DNA of 64,000 nt from Allolucifera butyrica (lineage in GTDB: Bacteria > Bacillota > Negativicutes > Sporomusales > UPPP01): contig NZ_UPPP01000061.1 in the NCBI RefSeq assembly GCF_900476375.1, positions 143,668 through 207,667 on the forward strand. The letters run 5' to 3'. The notes under the pieces are model-generated. The model was not told where the DNA came from. It saw nothing but the letters and a program-made list of their open reading frames with translations, and made no database searches. How positions within the stretch are numbered: position 1 is the stretch's first letter; every line of letters begins with the position of its first letter. The translations under genes and the position numbers were made by a program. Shown here one piece after another: positions 9,459-20,157 of the stretch.

Positions 9459-9484
9459 AACCTGGCAGCCAAATGCCAGGTTAT
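9459..9484 (-). terminator. Rho-independent terminator
   Basis: The nine-base stem AACCTGGCA/TGCCAGGTT has a six-base loop and, on the minus strand, is followed by a run of T. It ends the 123-residue gene next to it and insulates promoter module B. Confidence 0.8.
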
Positions 9485-9527
9485 AAGGATCATGCTTTGC
9501 CAATTCAATAAGCGGCGTGGGATCGCC

Positions 9528-9899
9528 TTATTTATTAGCTGCTAAATGAGAATTTGGCGAACAAGGATAATCCTGCATTATATCAACATTCTTCTGAATA
9601 AAAGTAACGAACTCCTGACGTACGCTGCAACGATCCCGTATCCCTGCCCGGTAGGCAATTTCAGCCGCCAGACTGGATTCAAAAACAGTGACGGTCTCAA
9701 ACTTCATAACCAAGGGAAGCAGTTCCGGATACTGCGCTTCCTGTTCACGGGCAATTGCCATTAGCTGTAGTAGTATAGATTCGGATTCTTTCATTGCTTT
9801 AGCATATTTAGCATTTGCAACACCGGCTATACTGAGGAGATTGTCCACTCTGTCAAAAACGTATTGTTCAAAAGCCTGGTTCAAAATACTTTCCAACAC
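9528..9899 (-). CDS. Hypothetical protein, helical, 123 aa
   Basis: I do not recognise this protein. It is predicted mostly alpha-helical, soluble, with no signal peptide or cysteine motif. Residues 1-20 (LESILNQAFEQYVFDRVDNL) look like an amphipathic helix. The GTG start has a GGGGGG ribosome site six bases upstream. It has its own terminator and stands alone between the secretion locus and a GC-rich gene-free region. Confidence 0.65.
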   Translation of the reverse strand: MLESILNQAFEQYVFDRVDNLLSIAGVANAKYAKAMKESESILLQLMAIAREQEAQYPELLPLVMKFETVTVFESSLAAEIAYRAGIRDRCSVRQEFVTFIQKNVDIMQDYPCSPNSHLAANK

Positions 9900-10135
9900 A
9901 ACAATCCCCCCTATCGTTCTCCTTGCCCGTCATTGCTCTGAAAACCGGGGTTCCGCGCCATTTGTTCCTTTTCTTTTCCCTGGACAAACCCTATACCCCC
10001 TATACTCAGGCTGCGGCATGAGCCCTGCAGCGCTGCCGCCAGCTTTTTTACAGGGGGAAATTAAAAAACGCATGCGAGGTTTTTACACCCTACACATGCG
10101 CTTTGCTTCGTCGTCTGCTAAGTCCTATTATCAAT

Positions 10136-10440
10136 AAGCCGGAACATATCCGGCATTCAACAGAAAGGCGTTCTGCACTCAAACTATGTAACCGACGCCG
10201 GCCCTCCTGCTGACAATTGTATAATAGGGCTCCATCCTCTGCTGCGTATGTCGCACAGCCTGCTCTCTGCAGACATCCCCGTTACACACTGGGCCTCGCT
10301 TGTAATCAAACGGGCGGCATTGTATAATAGAAATGTCGTCGTGGACAGCTTGACTGTTATGTGTAGGTGCTGTGACACCTGCTCATGCCTCGGAAGTGCG
10401 CCAACACTTCCGGGTCACGGCGACTTTTTAATTTCCACCT
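10136..10440. other. GC-rich, hairpin-rich gene-free stretch; possible structured RNA
   Basis: The 748 bases between the 123-residue gene and the CRISPR array have no believable gene. Within them this 300-base core is clearly richer in G+C than its surroundings and full of short perfect hairpins: GCCGGA/TCCGGC, AGGTG/CACCT, GGAAGTG/CACTTCC and TGCGACATACGCA. Two copies of ATTGTATAATAG lie at 10217-10228 and 10319-10330. It does not match 6S, tmRNA, RNase P or SRP RNA as I remember them. Function and strand are unknown. Confidence 0.35.
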
Positions 10441-10517
10441 AGTTTTAATTATAGCGCATTTCAGCTGAATTGCAAGGCTTGGCAGATAAATCAAAAAATA
10501 CTTTTCGGTCCCCCAAA

Positions 10518-10553
10518 GCATCCCGGCAGCCGAAGCCACCGGGATGCTTTTGA
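10518..10553. terminator. Terminator beyond the CRISPR array
   Basis: The perfect nine-base stem GCATCCCGG/CCGGGATGC has a twelve-base loop. A TTTTGATTTT tract follows on the plus strand and a shorter TTT on the minus strand. It could stop the CRISPR transcript, which runs on the minus strand, or any plus-strand transcript reaching the array. Confidence 0.7.
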
Positions 10554-10647
10554 TTTTCCTCTTGAATCCGCAACAGGATGTATTTCTTCTGTTTTCCTTT
10601 ATTCTATCATCTTTGAAGAAAGAAACAAAAAGAATGTCTCTTTGCTT

Positions 10648-11721
10648 CCTTCCATTCCAATATGGTGAGATTTCAACGCAAGCCCCAGTCAGCCGCGAAC
10701 GATGCGAGGCAGTTATTTACGATATGGTAAGATTCAGCCTTTTCTTCCCCATTCATAAGCGTTTTCTTGGCTTGGCTTTACATTCCAATATGGCGAGATT
10801 TCAACTGATCGGCCACGCGCTGGCCCTGACTGTCACTGATATTTACATTCCAATATGGTGAGATTTCAACCATCACATCCTAGAGATAGAGATAACCCCT
10901 ATTCAATTTACATTCCAATATGGTGAGATTTCAACGGTAACTCCGGTGTGCCGGTAGGTACGATTATAGCGATTTACATTCCAATATGGTGAGATTTCAA
11001 CCTAGGACAAGCGTCCAAACAAAGCTTGCAATCCAGATTTACATTCCAATATGGTGAGATTTCGACTAAAACCTCCAAGAAACTTTTCTGCTGCTCATCG
11101 AGATTTACATTCCAATATGGTGAGATTTCGACCATTATGGCGAAATCGTTTTTCATCGCCTGATTTGAATTTACATTCCAATATGGTGAGATTTCGACAC
11201 TGAGGCGCTTCCCAGGCTGCCGTCACTGTTGATAATTTACATTCCAATATGGTGAGATTTCGACCGCAAAGCCGGGAATATTGCTTGGAACGGGAAATAT
11301 ATTTACATTCCAATATGGTGAGATTTCGACGGACATCATTTTTGCCACTGATAAATCAGGGATTGTTATTTACATTCCAATATGGTGAGATTTCGACTTC
11401 TGCGCCTGGCACGTATCGGGCAGCGGATGGAGATTTACATTCCAATATGGTGAGATTTCGACTATTTACAGTGATTTTTGTCAGAACAGGTCAGAAATTT
11501 ACATTCCAATATGGTGAGATTTCGACTTTCATTTACCTTTCTTGGCACGTTCCTTGCCCAAATTTACATTCCAATATGGTGAGATTTCGACCCGACAAAA
11601 TCGGGATAGGAATTGCTTTAGGTCTCATTTACATTCCAATATGGTGAGATTTCGACCAGGACGGTGCATCAACAATTTATCAAACAGTTTTATTTACATT
11701 CCAATATGGTGAGATTTCGAC
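10648..11721 (-). CRISPR. Type I-B CRISPR array, 17 repeats, 16 spacers
   Basis: The 30-base repeat read on the minus strand begins GTYGAAATC and ends GGAATGTAAAT; the last eight bases would be the crRNA 5' handle. Fifteen repeats are intact or nearly so, starting at 10776, 10841, 10906, 10972, 11037, 11103, 11169, 11235, 11301, 11368, 11433, 11497, 11562, 11627 and 11692. Two degenerate ones lie at the far end (10648-10677, and 10715-10738 with a deletion). Intact spacers are 34-37 bases. The cas operon and leader lie at the high-coordinate end, so newest spacers are near 11700 and oldest near 10650. The eleven leader-proximal repeats carry GTCG at their start, while the full-length older ones (10648, 10776, 10841, 10906, 10972) carry GTTG. 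Confidence 0.98.
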
Positions 11722-11919
11722 CCGAGCCCTCGATGTGCTTATTTTATCAATCTTTATAGTTGATATTCTGTCGACCATGAGAAAAACATCTTAAAAAAAC
11801 TAATTTTATATTAAGCGACAAGATAAAAAGCAGAGAACTATCTGGACTGCTACGAATTGTCGATGTCGCGTAATTTTTACACAACCTCACATCGACAAAA
11901 TTATCTGCTCAAAATATAC
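11722..11919 (-). promoter_or_regulatory. CRISPR leader
   Basis: This AT-rich 198-base gap lies between the cas2 stop and the first repeat, where the array promoter and integration signals are expected. It contains a perfect ten-base inverted repeat, TTGTCGATGT (11857-11866) and ACATCGACAA (11889-11898), separated by 22 bases. A related CGATGTG lies at 11731. No coding frame is present. Confidence 0.75.
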
Positions 11920-12207
11920 TCAAAATATATTAGAGAGTTTATTATCACACTTTCCCCAAAAGTCCTTTTCTAACCAACGCTCATGCCTACTTTTAAAGAT
12001 AATTACTGAATCTTTATCATCTCTGATATATTTTTTAAGCTCACTGTTAAGTTGCATAATCTGTGATTCAGATAATTCCCCTTCAAACACTGAATTCTGG
12101 ATATGAGTTAGATACTTTTTACACAATTTAAAAACTCTCCTTAATACCCGCGGCCCCGTTTCATCAAGTTTTATATCATATGTCAGAATAACATACATAC
12201 CATTCAC
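11920..12207 (-). CDS. cas2: CRISPR adaptation endoribonuclease-fold protein Cas2
   Basis: Cas2 bridges two Cas1 dimers in the spacer-integration complex. The 95 residues show the usual ferredoxin-like start MYVILTYDIKLDE with the conserved early aspartate, and the KYLTHIQNSVFEGELSESQ segment common in type I-B Cas2. It is the last cas gene, directly following cas1 with no gap, and faces the leader and array. Confidence 0.95.
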   Translation of the reverse strand: MNGMYVILTYDIKLDETGPRVLRRVFKLCKKYLTHIQNSVFEGELSESQIMQLNSELKKYIRDDKDSVIIFKSRHERWLEKDFWGKCDNKLSNIF

Positions 12208-13200
12208 CTACCACCATATTTTAAATCCTTCATATTCTTTCTCGCCTAGCAAATGCTTTATTAATTTATAAGCTTCAAGACGAATTAAATACTGATATGA
12301 AACATCTTTTTTAAGTTCTCGATGCTTAATTGTCTGTTTCAAGCGGTTATCAAATTCAGTTGCAATTAATTGCGACGCTTCTTTTTTTAGATGCAGATAA
12401 TTTAAATTCTTAGTGAAATGCTTTTCTGTAATTTGCTTTTTATTCAGCAAGGAAAAAATCAGCCTATCACCTAATAGAGGCTTAAATATTTCGGCAAGAT
12501 CAAGGCTTAGCGAAAACCGCCGAACGCCCGGCTCGTGTAAATAACTTATTGTTGGATTTAACTGGGTATGGTATATCTCACTCAATACCCTTGTATACAC
12601 TAAACTATTGGCAAATGATATCAACGTATTAATCATATTGTCCGGAGGATTTTTTATACGTCGCTCAAAATTAACTTCTTGGTCAATGATCAGATTCCAA
12701 GATTGGTAGTAGTTTTTTCGTATATTACCCTCAATACCCATTAACTCAGTCACATTTTTACAGAATGGTATCTTTTTACGTAAAGCCATTATTTCATTAA
12801 TATGCAAATCTAGGTCCTTACCCCGTTCGTTATAATAACGTAAATTTCTGTAAATATTATAAGCGGCGGCTTCAATAATTTGGCGTGCTATAGCAATACG
12901 TTTTTCATCATCATCATAATGTTGCACTTGTTTTACCAGCAAGCCTCCAGCCGGCATACTTTCCTTAGGATAAAAACTACCAGTATAAAAACTGTAATAA
13001 TTAAAAAAGTGCATGACGATTCCGTATTGGGCTATCAAACTAACAAACTTGGTATTAAAGGACATTTCCGACATTAAGTATATGTCTCCTATAGTTTCCA
13101 CTGGAATATCGCGTTTTGTACCATCCAGTGAAGTGAATTGCAGCGTGTTATCATGGCGTTTTAAGTCACCATCACTATAAATATAAAAACTTCTCTTCAT
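12208..13200 (-). CDS. cas1: CRISPR integrase Cas1 (type I-B)
   Basis: Cas1 is the metal-dependent integrase that inserts new spacers at the leader end. The protein has 330 residues, normal for subtype I-B. It begins MKRSFYIYSDGDLKRHDNTL and carries the conserved NTLISFANSLVY helix and the YLHEPGVRRFSLSLDLAE active-site segment with histidine and acidic metal ligands. It lies 10 nt after cas4 and abuts cas2. Confidence 0.96.
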   Translation of the reverse strand: MKRSFYIYSDGDLKRHDNTLQFTSLDGTKRDIPVETIGDIYLMSEMSFNTKFVSLIAQYGIVMHFFNYYSFYTGSFYPKESMPAGGLLVKQVQHYDDDEKRIAIARQIIEAAAYNIYRNLRYYNERGKDLDLHINEIMALRKKIPFCKNVTELMGIEGNIRKNYYQSWNLIIDQEVNFERRIKNPPDNMINTLISFANSLVYTRVLSEIYHTQLNPTISYLHEPGVRRFSLSLDLAEIFKPLLGDRLIFSLLNKKQITEKHFTKNLNYLHLKKEASQLIATEFDNRLKQTIKHRELKKDVSYQYLIRLEAYKLIKHLLGEKEYEGFKIWW

Positions 13201-13210
13201 TATACACCTC

Positions 13211-13705
13211 TTATATGTAACATAAATCGAAATAAGCGCAGGATTTACATATACTTATTTTTACAGGTATAGCTGGGATTTTTCCTGATACAATATTGTT
13301 TATTTCATCTAGCATGCGTTGTATTTCCGTCTCATCCTCAAGAGATAATTCTACCTCTAAATTCTGCCGCAGCAACGGATAGTCAATCTTAGCTTTAATA
13401 TCCGTTAGTCCTTTCTGCTTCAAATAGTACAGGTAATATTTGACTTGCCATATGCCGGCATCTTCAATTTTTCTACTTTTTTTCACCTCATGTAGAATAC
13501 CTTTTTGCTTGATATAATCAATACTAATCACGTTATCAATGTTAATATGTTTTTCTTCGCGTCGGTAGCTTTCCTCATCTAAAATCTTACCGATTTTTAC
13601 ATTCTCATTTTCTTGTTCCATACAAATACTATGAGAAAAATACCATAGCTTACGTTTACAGACGATATAATAATAAATCATGGTGCCATTAATCTGTTTT
13701 TCCAT
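13211..13705 (-). CDS. cas4: CRISPR exonuclease Cas4
   Basis: Cas4 trims prespacers and helps choose the PAM-side end. The 164 residues have the RecB-like nuclease layout: an N-terminal cysteine in IVCKRKLWYFSH, a central GILHEVKKSRK lysine strand, WQVKYYLYYLKQKG, and the C-terminal iron-sulfur cysteines in ICKSCAYFDLCYI. Order cas4-cas1-cas2 is normal for I-B. Confidence 0.94.
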   Translation of the reverse strand: MEKQINGTMIYYYIVCKRKLWYFSHSICMEQENENVKIGKILDEESYRREEKHINIDNVISIDYIKQKGILHEVKKSRKIEDAGIWQVKYYLYYLKQKGLTDIKAKIDYPLLRQNLEVELSLEDETEIQRMLDEINNIVSGKIPAIPVKISICKSCAYFDLCYI

Positions 13706-13719
13706 AACACACCCGCCAG

Positions 13720-16011
13720 TTAAAGAAATTCTGCTGAAGCAAATTGCAATGATTTATTATGGCTTCGTTCTCGAATGAGACCATCCCCAGTATGCTGTAT
13801 CTCATAAAACAGGTATTTACCTCGGTATAAATAAATTTTACTTTTCTTGTATATCAATTCATTATCCCATTTCACAGCATCTCCATCCTGTTCAACGTGC
13901 GACAAATTAATTGTATACTTTAAGATTTCATTCTTAATTAATTGTTTTTGACTATTTGATATCTCTTTGTTTTCCAAATCTCTTTGCCACTGAGCAATTA
14001 ACCCCTGCTGCTTCATTTGGTCAAAAATAGCCTCAGGAATTACAGTCACCGTTTCGATAGCTCTGAATAATTTCTGTACATCCTTCTTGTCCATTTCATA
14101 CATTGGCAAATTCATTAGCATATTTATTCTTTCGTCTATTCCCTGGTAGTATTTAGATTTTAAGATTTCAGGATTATTGTCAGGATCATAAACCATGTTT
14201 ATCATCTCTTGCTTAATATCGTTAGCATCACTTTCTTCCAACAATTGTCCATCATATTTTTGTACCGCCTTCAAAGAAAAATCATATATTTCAGGATCAA
14301 CAACCTTGCCACGCCCATTTTTCCCATCTAGGATATAAATATTCGGTTCCTCACCCAGATCATATATCCGGCTGCGATAAATCCGTCCTAACCGTTGCAA
14401 CAGCGAATCAATTGAACACATTTCGGTAAACAACACATCAAAGTCAATATCTAATGATGCCTCCACAATTTGTGTACTTACCCAGATTCCGGTGTCAGGT
14501 GTCCTTTTTTCAGCTGAGTTTGTTGCAAATTGCATAATATCATCCTCTAATATACTCCGATGTATTTTTATAAAGGAACTATGCAACAACTTTACACTGA
14601 TGCCTTGTTGATTCTTGAGATTTTGATAAATGCGTTGTGCTCTGGCGACTGTATTAGCAATAATCAAAACCTTCTTCTTGCTCCCCATTTCCAGTAGCTC
14701 ATCATAATCGAAATCTGCTCCTATAACCAATTTAATCCGGTGCCTTTTGGTAAATTCACTATGAAATGTTTTTTGCGGAGGTTTAACCGGAATTTCTAAC
14801 TTTTTCATAAAATTGTACAGTACTGGCGGAAATGTCGCTGTAACAATAGCAAAAGCTCCACCTAAGTCTGTGATAGCTTTAATTGCCACTAAAATAATAG
14901 CCACCAAATCCTGACTATACATCTGGATTTCATCAATAATAAGCCTGGAATACGCAAGCGTAGCCAGCGGCATCTCACCGCCATTATATCTAAAGACAAA
15001 TTTAAATAATTGGTCTATGGTAGTTATAGTCAGTGGCTTGGACAAAAGCTTTGCGCATGTATAGGCGTTGTGAGCAGCGTCAATATCTTTATCATTTTGT
15101 TCCTGCAGGTGATAGGAAATTGCGTCCGAATGCAACAAGCCAACTTTTGTGTAATTGATGTCCTTTTGAATCCGCTTAAAAATTGCATCGATGGATACTT
15201 TTAGGGGCAATGTATAAAAACCTTTACAATCACCAAGCCATAATAATGACGCTTCAGTTTTTCCTATGCCGGTAGCAGCAATAACCACGAGATTTCTTTC
15301 CCTATTGTCCAACATATACTGCTGAACAGGACGCAAGCTGTGGCCCTTAGCCTTAAACATTTCACGCACCCGCTCAGATAAGCCAATACCGGCTTCCAGG
15401 CAGCTTTCCTCTATGGACTCAAGCCCCGCACTAGCGGCATAATCAATTCGATTTAACAGACCTTTAATAATAAAATACTTACGCAGCATTTCATTATAAT
15501 AAGACTTTCCACTATCAAAAGGTATTCGGGTATAAACCTCCGTATCCAGTCTGTCTGGCAAGATTACATAATTCCATTTAAAATCTTCTTTGTACTTTGG
15601 CAAAATTGTTTCAATATACCGCTCGGCTTCCTCATCCAGGTAAAACTCCCGGTGATGATGATAATATATCGCCTTTACCAATATCTCATATCCCATATTC
15701 GAATGCTTTTTCTTCATTATTCTCTTATCTAAAAAGGCACAACTTAATACATTGTGGGGGATTGGCTCAATATTCTGATATTCATCTCTAAGGACTGTAA
15801 TTTTTAAAGCCTCACGTATCCTGTTTTGAAATTTCAAATCCATTTTTCCTAAATCATGATACAGTATAGCATCCTCTAATAACGCCCAATCCTTCTGGCT
15901 AAGAATGTCAGGATATAGCAATTTTAATTTTTCATATAAATTCAACGCAGATATAGTATGTTCTTCAATGGTTTGCAGAGGATTACTTTTCGCAAAAAAT
16001 ATGTGTTCCAT
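13720..16011 (-). CDS. cas3: CRISPR helicase-nuclease Cas3
   Basis: Cas3 is recruited by target-bound Cascade to unwind and degrade DNA. The 763-residue protein carries an N-terminal HD nuclease (ILYHDLGKMDLKFQ near residue 50, YYHHHREF further on), then a superfamily 2 helicase with Walker A AATGIGKTEASLLW near residue 245, Walker B LIIDEIQMY, the TATFPP motif III and QRLGRIYRSR motif VI. All parts are intact, so interference should be functional. It lies 60 nt after cas5. Confidence 0.96.
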   Translation of the reverse strand: MEHIFFAKSNPLQTIEEHTISALNLYEKLKLLYPDILSQKDWALLEDAILYHDLGKMDLKFQNRIREALKITVLRDEYQNIEPIPHNVLSCAFLDKRIMKKKHSNMGYEILVKAIYYHHHREFYLDEEAERYIETILPKYKEDFKWNYVILPDRLDTEVYTRIPFDSGKSYYNEMLRKYFIIKGLLNRIDYAASAGLESIEESCLEAGIGLSERVREMFKAKGHSLRPVQQYMLDNRERNLVVIAATGIGKTEASLLWLGDCKGFYTLPLKVSIDAIFKRIQKDINYTKVGLLHSDAISYHLQEQNDKDIDAAHNAYTCAKLLSKPLTITTIDQLFKFVFRYNGGEMPLATLAYSRLIIDEIQMYSQDLVAIILVAIKAITDLGGAFAIVTATFPPVLYNFMKKLEIPVKPPQKTFHSEFTKRHRIKLVIGADFDYDELLEMGSKKKVLIIANTVARAQRIYQNLKNQQGISVKLLHSSFIKIHRSILEDDIMQFATNSAEKRTPDTGIWVSTQIVEASLDIDFDVLFTEMCSIDSLLQRLGRIYRSRIYDLGEEPNIYILDGKNGRGKVVDPEIYDFSLKAVQKYDGQLLEESDANDIKQEMINMVYDPDNNPEILKSKYYQGIDERINMLMNLPMYEMDKKDVQKLFRAIETVTVIPEAIFDQMKQQGLIAQWQRDLENKEISNSQKQLIKNEILKYTINLSHVEQDGDAVKWDNELIYKKSKIYLYRGKYLFYEIQHTGDGLIRERSHNKSLQFASAEFL

Positions 16012-16071
16012 ACTGTCTCCAACTTTCTTTAATTCTATTTTCCATTATGGATAGATTAAAAGAGACATTTT

Positions 16072-17653
<1,582 letters not shown>

Positions 17654-17654
<1 letters not shown>

Positions 17655-19261
17655 TATTTTGTATCCTCCCCGTCTTCTTTCTTGCTACTGCCACCATTAA
17701 GTCCGGTAACAAAGGCATAGCCAAAATCTAAAAATTTATTTTCTTCTTTTAAAACATCCAAGAAACCAACCGGCACTTGCATGCCAAGTCCAATATAGTT
17801 CCTAAGCAATGTATCCATAAACTCACTTGGGTTGCGTACTTTTAAAGCATTTAACAACTTATACGATAAGGTGCGGACTTTATTCTCGTTCTGGTTATCA
17901 CCCAGCATTACTGTCCGCAGCTCTTCCCCTCGTTTCATTGCTGCAAAAACTACTTTTTCCCGCATTTTTTCATCTCCTTTACAAATAGCCACCGCTTGAA
18001 TTTTGATTAAATACCGAACAAACCAGATTTTCATCGACTTAGCAATTCCAGTGTGTAAAAATGTGTAAAGTAAAGGATATAAGTTTTCTCCCGCTAAAAC
18101 ACTCTGAATTACCCTCCGGTAAATATTGATGTATTCGTCCTGAATCTTAAAGGATAAACCGACAATACTCTCAAAATCTCTCTTGCAGTAATCAAGCACC
18201 TGTAATTTTTCCTTGGAAAGAATGTTAAAGACATATTGGCCATTGCTGCGTCGCACAATTTGTATGTTATTTAACTCTTTCTGCACTGTAATGTCTTGGT
18301 TAATATGCATAAACCTATCAATAACTCGGTAAAACAGATCATCCTTATGCGCTTCTAGCTTAATTGCTGCCACCACATTCATTTCTTTTAACTTGGTTAT
18401 ACTCTCGTTATCATTAACAAAAACACCCTCACTGCCTTTCATGGTGAACCCCAGGGGAATGCAGGCATAGATCAAGTTGCAGACCGGGCACAAAAAGGAA
18501 TCTACTTTAAAATTCCAATAATGGGAAGTTTTTCTAGCCACATCTACTCCTAGGTCATTAATCCATGCCATAGGGAAGCTATCATTCTTGCTTATAGGGA
18601 CATCGCATTGACAACACGTTAGCTGTATCTTCTTTCCCTCTCTCGGAGTAAAATTATAGGCAGGTTGAGAGAACGACTCTTCAAAACACTCATTAAATTC
18701 AGCCTTATTCTTTTTACTATTCAAAAAAGCAACATTGGTCCAAAATGGCTGAATTTTTGTATATGTAATATCTTTTAAAAGAAATATGTCTTCATACTGC
18801 TTCATCTTTTGTATTAGAACATTTAGTAAGCTGATCTTGTTACCGTAATCTTTTTCTTCTTTAATCTCCTTAACCGCCGCCGTAAAGTCATATATTTCGC
18901 CGCGAACTTTGATTATTTCAAAACCAGCTTCATAGGAAGCCCGTTTTAATTTGTCAGCGATATATTTAAAAATCTCATCAAAAAGCTTCTTATCATCTTC
19001 ACTATTTATTTGCAGTGCCATTATTCGTGCATGGCGTGTCATAATTTCTGTATAAATAGTGTCATCTCTAAAAACATTCATCATGGTTTGCAAATAGCAA
19101 GCAGTGAAGTCGCTCAATATATCACTATCAAAGCTAATACTATTCCCAGCTTGTTTTATCGGCAAATCGCTTTTTTCACAAATTCTTAAGAAACCAAGAA
19201 TTCCCGCGTTATAAAGCGCATCATTTAAAGTTACTATTACTTCCCGTCCCACATTAATCAC
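17654..19261 (-). CDS. cas8: Cascade large subunit Cas8 (Cst1, subtype I-B/Tneap)
   Basis: The large subunit recognises the PAM and starts strand separation. The 535-residue protein has the Cst1 zinc-binding pairs LTCCQCD and FLCPVCNLIYACIPLG in its middle, the main diagnostic feature, and the conserved start DALYNAGILGFLRICE. The C-terminus FLDFGYAFVTGLNG is intact. Cas8 branches are named variably (Cas8a1 or Cas8b1/Cst1). It overlaps the end of cas6 by eight bases. Confidence 0.9.
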
Positions 19262-19991
19262 CTCCTTGCTTTAAGACATTAAAGTATCCAAATCCTCCAG
19301 ATCGTCTACTACCTATACCTGCCAGGTAGAAATGTGTTAACAACCTGATATCCCCATGCATCCAAAAATTTCCTAAAGTTACCTCAATGTATTGCCCATG
19401 GTGTTTGACTACTGTTTTCTTATAGCTAATGGCCTCAAGAGAAAAATCATTTAGTAGGTTATCCTGCAAAATTCCCTGCTCAACTAACTGTCGTTTCAGC
19501 ACCTGCCGCAGCATTTCATCAAAGCCTTCTTTGCCATAGGAGAAATATTGATCATAATTACGCTCTTTATCATGCTTGCGCACACAAAGCGGCGAAGCAA
19601 ACGCGATTTCAATATCATTAGCTGAAATAATAACTTCTTTTTCGATTGCAATGTGCTCAAGCCTCATCGAATTCCCCATCGGCAATGGATACCACTTATA
19701 TTTTTGCTGCAAAAGAGCATTATAAAATGTTATACCGGTCTCAATCTCGTCAGTGCTCCAAAATATTTTAATTCGCTTATGGGATATTGTTATCTTGTCC
19801 CCATTAAAAGCAGCCCTATTCAAACCAACCGCAAACGTAAATGGTTTATTTGTAGAAGGAGCATAATAGCGTTCAAATGAAGCACCTGATTGATATTCTG
19901 ACAATGCATTTTTGAAATAACTTAAACACAGTGGTCTGTAATCTAAGATAAACTCTTCCTTCGTTAAAGTTAGTTCTAGTATCAATCTCAA
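19254..19991 (-). CDS. cas6: CRISPR repeat endoribonuclease Cas6
   Basis: Cas6 cuts the CRISPR transcript inside each repeat to release crRNAs. The protein has about 245 residues and the C-terminal glycine-rich loop GIGSRRSGGFGYFNVL, the family signature. The open frame runs to a GTG at 20000, but that codon is part of the AGGAGGTGAT ribosome site. The TTG at 19991 lies eight bases after GGAGG and is the better start. It is first in the cas operon. Confidence 0.92.
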   Translation of the reverse strand: MRLILELTLTKEEFILDYRPLCLSYFKNALSEYQSGASFERYYAPSTNKPFTFAVGLNRAAFNGDKITISHKRIKIFWSTDEIETGITFYNALLQQKYKWYPLPMGNSMRLEHIAIEKEVIISANDIEIAFASPLCVRKHDKERNYDQYFSYGKEGFDEMLRQVLKRQLVEQGILQDNLLNDFSLEAISYKKTVVKHHGQYIEVTLGNFWMHGDIRLLTHFYLAGIGSRRSGGFGYFNVLKQGGD

Positions 19992-20021
19992 GATAATCAC
20001 CTCCTCTCATAATTAACTCCA

Positions 20022-20042
20022 TTAATTTTTTTTAGTTTATAT
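20022..20042 (-). promoter_or_regulatory. Candidate CreR-type target site at the cas6 start
   Basis: The plus strand here matches the first 21 bases after pseudo-repeat 1 (20196-20216) at every position except 6, 12, 18 and 19. It is preceded by CCA (20019-20021), a functional type I-B PAM in Clostridioides difficile. The site covers about +1 to +19 of the predicted cas transcript, so Cascade bound here would block initiation. Confidence 0.7.
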
Positions 20043-20046
20043 GCCA

Positions 20047-20075
20047 ATAATAATATTGACATGCAAAAATGTCAA
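20047..20075 (-). promoter_or_regulatory. Promoter of the cas operon
   Basis: On the minus strand a perfect TTGACA (20075-20070) is followed 17 bases later by TATTAT (20052-20047). The transcript would start near 20040 and meet the cas6 ribosome site about 35 bases on. Confidence 0.8.
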
Positions 20076-20083
20076 CGTATAAT
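20056..20083 (+). promoter_or_regulatory. Divergent plus-strand promoter with overlapping inverted repeat
   Basis: TTGACA at 20056-20061 and TATAAT at 20078-20083, 16 bases apart, form a near-consensus promoter facing away from cas6. Its -35 box and that of the cas promoter are the two arms of the inverted repeat TTGACAT-N6-ATGTCAA (20056-20075), so the two polymerase sites overlap and should compete. Confidence 0.65.
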
Positions 20084-20142
20084 AAAAGTTACAGAATAAC
20101 AAGAGTTACTACTACATATTATAATTAGGACGCTTACCAAAA

Positions 20143-20151
20143 TGGTATAAT
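20143..20151 (+). promoter_or_regulatory. Extended -10 promoter of the guide-like RNA
   Basis: TGGTATAAT at 20143-20151 is an extended -10 element with a perfect TATAAT. No clear -35 box is present, which extended -10 promoters tolerate. Transcription would start near 20158, some eight bases before the first pseudo-repeat. Confidence 0.6.
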
Positions 20152-20157
20152 GTTCAA

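Noticed and set aside
10136..10440. 6S RNA, tmRNA, RNase P RNA or SRP RNA in the GC-rich stretch
   Set aside because: None of the conserved sequence blocks of these RNAs, as I know them, is present on either strand.
11249..11647. A 132-codon plus-strand frame and similar minus-strand frames inside the CRISPR array
   Set aside because: The translation repeats HSNMVRFR and FQYGEIST in time with the 30-base repeat. It is an artefact of the array.
20084..20157. A CreT-like toxic RNA gene under the rightward promoter
   Set aside because: No ribosome site or mini-frame with rare codons could be found, and the guide matches the cas6 start rather than this promoter, so a CreR-type role fits better than CreTA.
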